A stretch of 64,000 bases of DNA from Mytilisepta virgata (taxonomy: Eukaryota; Mollusca; Bivalvia; Mytilida; Mytilidae): positions 29,712,230-29,776,229 of the forward strand of contig CM051516.1 of assembly GCA_028015205.1 (NCBI GenBank). Direction: 5' to 3'. The notes under the pieces were generated by a model. It was given only the letters and a program-made list of their open reading frames with translations, was not told the origin of the DNA and did not search any database. The position numbers and the translations under genes are program-made. Shown in pieces: positions 59,562 to 64,000 of this stretch (position 1 is the first letter of the stretch; each line of letters starts with the position of its first letter).

Positions 59562-60111
59562 TTAAATCCTAACTGAACTATCCCCATATACTACTTAGGA
59601 TCAGATAGATAAAATAAGCCTTTCTAACTAATACCTAATAAGCACGCCTGTAAGTCTTAGGAGCAGGCGAGTGATAATAACAATTAATCTTTTGTGGTAA
59701 TCGCAATTACGCATAAATAAAGGCTTTTCCCGCCATTTCTTTGTCGATAACATTATAGATATTTTCCCAAGATTTTTGTAGAAACAGGGTTCATGTGGTC
59801 TATATATATGTAGTGTGTGGTTATGCTCATCATTATTGACAAAACCACGACCACTAGTTATAGCACCCCATCAACTCCATCGAGATTTTTATCTCATTGG
59901 TACTTATATCATGTCATTTCATTTTCACATTAATTATAAATATCCATTTATGCAAATGTCTTAAAATATAGTGAAATACATGTATAATATAAAATGTATT
60001 TGAAATAAATTTACTGTCTATAATGTGATATATATATTGGTTTTTACATTTAAATCTGTTCTGCAAAAATTTGGGGTTTTTAGATCAGGTAACCCATTAC
60101 AAATCTCTGTA

Positions 60112-63100
60112 GGGGGCACTACAGTAAATAGCTGGCGCAATTTCGACAGAGTACGAAAGTAGTACAAAATAATTCCTATGGGTTTCGGCGTCGATCTGTC
60201 ACAACTAATGCCACAATCTAAAGCATAAACAAGTGAATTTATTCTGGAAAGGAATGAATACCCTACGAAATACACTTTACGGCATGTCAATAACCCTTAA
60301 AAGTTTCGAGAACTGGACATATTAATGCGCCTGTAATTTCCGGTATTCAGTTTGAAGTGATGGGGCAAATTTTCACCGGGAAATTTGAAACGAGAAAAAA
60401 TTTCTTATTTGGTAAACAATGTACTGTTCAAGTACAATTTTCTAAGACAGCTTTTATTTGAAAAACATGTCAATATATTGCCCGACTTGGGAAAATTCAT
60501 TTTATATTTTTCCCTAATTTTTGAAAATGACGAATTTAACATTGAAGTAAACGGGGGATCGATTTAGTGGTGTGCCTTCTTAAGATAATCTAAATAAAGA
60601 CTAATTACATGGATATTTTTATTTATTTCCAAAGTTCTCGGTAAGAAACGATAAATAAACAAATTTCTTTTAAAATTAAACGACCGTTTAAAAAGGGGGG
60701 AGGTAAAAAATGCCGACTCAGCACTTAGAGTAAATTTGATGTACTCCAGAATTCAAGGTGCCAAACTGAAAGAAAATAGAAGTAAATATGAAAATTTTTG
60801 GCATTAAATAAAAGCACGGTGTATTCTTCACTTTCAGTAATTTTATTGTGCACTTCTTGACTCTGATAAATTGAGCACACGCAATTTACGAACACTCGTT
60901 TTTTTCCTATATTCCAGAAAGCGTGAAAAATCCCAATTTTTGAAATTTGATCCATTTGACCTCAATATCTGCCATAAGACTACATGTCTGTTAAAATATG
61001 TTAGGCAATTGTCCAGTCCGTATTATTGAGAAAATATAATTGGAACACCTTTTGGCAATGATCGTGAAATGGCAATTTCTAAAACCTGGATCGGTCACAT
61101 TTTAGGGTGCCTATCTAATGTTTCAGCTATTTTCTACCGAAAACATCCGAAAACGGGGGATATTGGGTAGCAGAAGACAAGAAAAGGTAGATGTCGGTGT
61201 GAAAATGTGATAATAATCACAAAACTGTATATTTTTAGTTTCTGAATAATGAGATAAAAAGGGGTGAAAATCGACCAAAATTCAGGGAGGGGGTAGACTC
61301 AAGAAAATATTTTTTCAGAGGTTAATAAAACTCAATTTCTAATAAAATTGTGTTATCAAACACCCAAAATGGTCCCTCTTTCTATACCAGCCGTGAAATT
61401 AAAATTCCTCAAAATCTAGGGGTACCTTAAGGGGGCACTACAGTAAATAGCTGGCGCAATTTCGACAGAGTACGAAAGTAGTACAAAATAATTCCTATGG
61501 GTTTCGGCGTCGATCTGTCACAACTAATGCCACAATCTAAAGCATAAACAAGTGAATTTATTCTGGAAAGGAATGAATACCCTACGAAATACACTTTACG
61601 GCATGTCAATAACCCTTAAAAGTTTCGAGAACTGGACATATTAATGCGCCTGTAATTTCCGGTATTCAGTTTGAAGTGATGGGGCAAATTTTCACCGGGA
61701 AATTTGAAACGAGAAAAAATTTCTTATTTGGTAAACAATGTACTGTTCAAGTACAATTTTCTAAGACAGCTTTTATTTGAAAAACATGTCAATATATTGC
61801 CCGACTTGGGAAAATTCATTTTATATTTTTCCCTAATTTTTGAAAATGACGAATTTAACATTGAAGTAAACGGGGGATCGATTTAGTGGTGTGCCTTCTT
61901 AAGATAATCTAAATAAAGACTAATTACATGGATATTTTTATTTATTTCCAAAGTTCTCGGTAAGAAACGATAAATAAACAAATTTCTTTTAAAATTAAAC
62001 GACCGTTTAAAAAGGGGGGAGGTAAAAAATGCCGACTCAGCACTTAGAGTAAATTTGATGTACTCCAGAATTCAAGGTGCCAAACTGAAAGAAAATAGAA
62101 GTAAATATGAAAATTTTTGGCATTAAATAAAAGCACGGTGTATTCTTCACTTTCAGTAATTTTATTGTGCACTTCTTGACTCTGATAAATTGAGCACACG
62201 CAATTTACGAACACTCGTTTTTTTCCTATATTCCAGAAAGCGTGAAAAATCCCAATTTTTGAAATTTGATCCATTTGACCTCAATATCTGCCATAAGACT
62301 ACATGTCTGTTAAAATATGTTAGGCAATTGTCCAGTCCGTATTATTGAGAAAATATAATTGGAACACCTTTTGGCAATGATCGTGAAATGGCAATTTCTA
62401 AAACCTGGATCGGTCACATTTTAGGGTGCCTATCTAATGTTTCAGCTATTTTCTACCGAAAACATCCGAAAACGGGGGATATTGGGTAGCAGAAGACAAG
62501 AAAAGGTAGATGTCGGTGTGAAAATGTGATAATAATCACAAAACTGTATATTTTTAGTTTCTGAATAATGAGATAAAAAGGGGTGAAAATCGACCAAAAT
62601 TCAGGGAGGGGGTAGACTCAAGAAAATATTTTTTCAGAGGTTAATAAAACTCAATTTCTAATAAAATTGTGTTATCAAACACCCAAAATGGTCCCTCTTT
62701 CTATACCAGCCGTGAAATTAAAATTCCTCAAAATCTAGGGGTACCTTAAGGGGGCACTACAGTAAATAGCTGGCGCAATTTCGACAGAGTACGAAAGTAG
62801 TACAAAATAATTCCTATGGGTTTCGGCGTCGATCTGTCACAACTAATGCCACAATCTAAAGCATAAACAAGTGAATTTATTCTGGAAAGGAATGAATACC
62901 CTACGAAATACACTTTACGGCATGTCAATAACCCTTAAAAGTTTCGAGAACTGGACATATTAATGCGCCTGTAATTTCCGGTATTCAGTTTGAAGTGATG
63001 GGGCAAATTTTCACCGGGAAATTTGAAACGAGAAAAAATTTCTTATTTGGTAAACAATGTACTGTTCAAGTACAATTTTCTAAGACAGCTTTTATTTGAA

Positions 63101-63217
63101 AAACATGTCAATATATTGCCCGACTTGGGAAAATTCATTTTATATTTTTCCCTAATTTTTGAAAATGACGAATTTAACATTGAAGTAAACGGGGGATCGA
63201 TTTAGTGGTGTGCCTTC
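60112..63217. mobile_element. A-B-A-B-A composite of a TTAA-type MITE
   Basis: Unit A (468 bp) is present at 60112-60579, 61431-61898 and 62750-63217. Unit B (851 bp with its TTAA borders) lies between them twice. The period is exactly 1319 bp and the copies look identical. A starts GGGGGCACTACAGTAAATAG and ends TTTAGTGGTGTGCCTTC, an imperfect inverted repeat (14 of 20). Each inner A/B border is TTAA. The outer borders are both TGTA (60108-60111 and 63218-63221). No coding capacity above 90 codons. Confidence 0.88.
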
Positions 63218-63221
63218 TGTA

Positions 63222-63844
63222 TCGGCTATTATATTTTGCTAACGAACGTATGAACAAGTTACTATTACTTGCACCGCTGATAACTTACAGATATGATGCC
63301 TGTATACAAATTTAAACTCGTTCAATAGTTTCTGACTTAATTGTTATTACCTTTGCATACTGTACAAAATAACAACACGCACACATGTAAAACTTCTATC
63401 ATTTTGAGTTTAAAATTTTAAAAGGTAGCATTATATTTTTTTCATTTGTAAATCATTTTAAAGTTGAGTTATACATGGTATAGATGTATGATACCCAGAA
63501 TACAACGAATGTGATATTGGAAACCCGGACGTATTATTATACAATGTATATTTCAAATAATTATACAAAAAGTTTAAACTTATCTCCTATATCGATTGAG
63601 GTATTTCAGACTTACACTGAAAAAATAAAAAACTACTTGCTTTATGTCGACATAATTAACGTATTTACCGTCTACTAAAACTTTAAACTTTGAACTAGGC
63701 TATAAGTAATGATTTAAAACTTTAGGTTTTAAATCTCTTAACCGCATGGTCGGGTTTTTGTTGTCTTTGTGTTATCTTAAAATCTTTGCGGTATTTAGGT
63801 GCAGCAATCGTAATTAAATTCACAGCGAGGCACTTCCTTTTTTT
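63222..63844. other. Non-coding, nothing recognised
   Basis: AT-rich. A 64-codon frame at 63484-63678 has no supporting features. Confidence 0.4.
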
Positions 63845-64000
63845 AGCTCACCTTGCCAAAGGCAATGTGAGCTTTTGTCATCACTTGAAGTCCGTGATCT
63901 GTCGTTCGTCCGTCTGTAAACTTTTACATTTTCATCTTCTTCTCTGAAACCCCTGGACTTATTAAACTGAAACTTGGCCTGTATCTTCTATTCTATGGAA
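63845..64000 (+). repeat. AGCTCACC-family element, cut by window end
   Basis: The head hairpin is 63845-63873, stem AGCTCACCTTGCC with GGCAATGTGAGCT. GTCGTTCGTCCGTCTGT and the first monomer (TCTTCTCTGAAACCCCTGGAC) follow. It continues past the window. Confidence 0.85.

Larger units (their letters stand above)
56095..59594. mobile_element. 3.5-kb element with GTAGTATATGGGG-type ends, composite
   Basis: A 31-bp inverted repeat, AGTATATGGGGACAGTTCAG and on, pairs 56097-56127 with 59562-59592 with one mismatch. The right arm also contains GGTCATATCCGG, as do the ends of the element at 48496-51690. No target duplication is clear. The interior holds telomere-like arrays and a dead Tc1 element. Confidence 0.65.

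Noticed and set aside
60018..63205. Small genes repeated three times (60- and 76-codon frames)
   Set aside because: They recur only because the A and B units are duplicated; no domain or codon signal.

Overview
This is eukaryotic, intron-rich, AT-rich genomic DNA from an animal. Exons are short, with clean GT..AG boundaries and matching codon phases. Most of the window is made of nested repeat families. The repeat types (elements starting TTTTAGCTCACCTGGCC, SINEs ending CTGGACGTTAAACAA, CCCTAA-type telomeric motifs) suggest a bivalve mollusc, probably mussel-like. That placement is from memory and is an inference. There is no prokaryotic gene, rRNA gene, intact tRNA gene or CRISPR array.

Two host genes can be assembled. 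Gene A (+ strand) has exons at 9257-9362, 11165-11310, 17074-17275, 24441-24548 and 32452-32867, and probably 8359-8563. It encodes an unrecognised 321-391 residue protein that ends in two Glu-Tyr-x3-Tyr-Glu motifs, reminiscent of ciliary or centriolar microtubule-binding proteins. Gene B (- strand) has exons at 55275-54978, 54360-54281, 52216-51958 and 47747-47077. It encodes a 435-residue protein of the phytanoyl-CoA hydroxylase-interacting protein (PHYHIP/PHYHIPL) family, with a fibronectin-III-like front and a well conserved C-terminal domain. The introns of both genes are full of transposable elements.

Mobile DNA by region: 1.0-6.2 kb, hairpin-headed repeats with nested insertions and a SINE with a 10-bp target duplication. 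6.7-7.1, 11.7-12.2, 15.4-16.6, 22.3-23.4, 24.7-25.9 and 26.3-29.1 kb, several families built as hairpin head, tandem 150-190 bp monomers and hairpin tail. 18.6-21.7 kb, a 3.07-kb element rich in the palindrome AACGTT. 27.98-28.96 kb, an element made almost wholly of a 21-bp array centred on AGATATCT, with perfect terminal inverted repeats and a 6-bp target duplication. 39.2-42.9 and 46.0-46.3 kb, decayed reverse-transcriptase retroelements. 43.5-45.6 kb, a fold-back element with TA target sites. 48.5-51.7 kb, a 3.2-kb terminal-inverted-repeat element that split a SINE and carries simple-repeat arrays in both arms. 56.1-59.6 kb, a relative with similar ends, holding telomere-like arrays and a dead Tc1 transposase. 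60.1-63.2 kb, an A-B-A-B-A composite of a 468-bp MITE-like unit at TTAA/TGTA sites.

The best candidates for undescribed biology are the hairpin-head/hairpin-tail repeat superfamily, whose stems show compensatory base changes between copies, and the four structurally complete non-autonomous elements whose target duplications can be read directly here. No functional pathway links the two host genes in this window.
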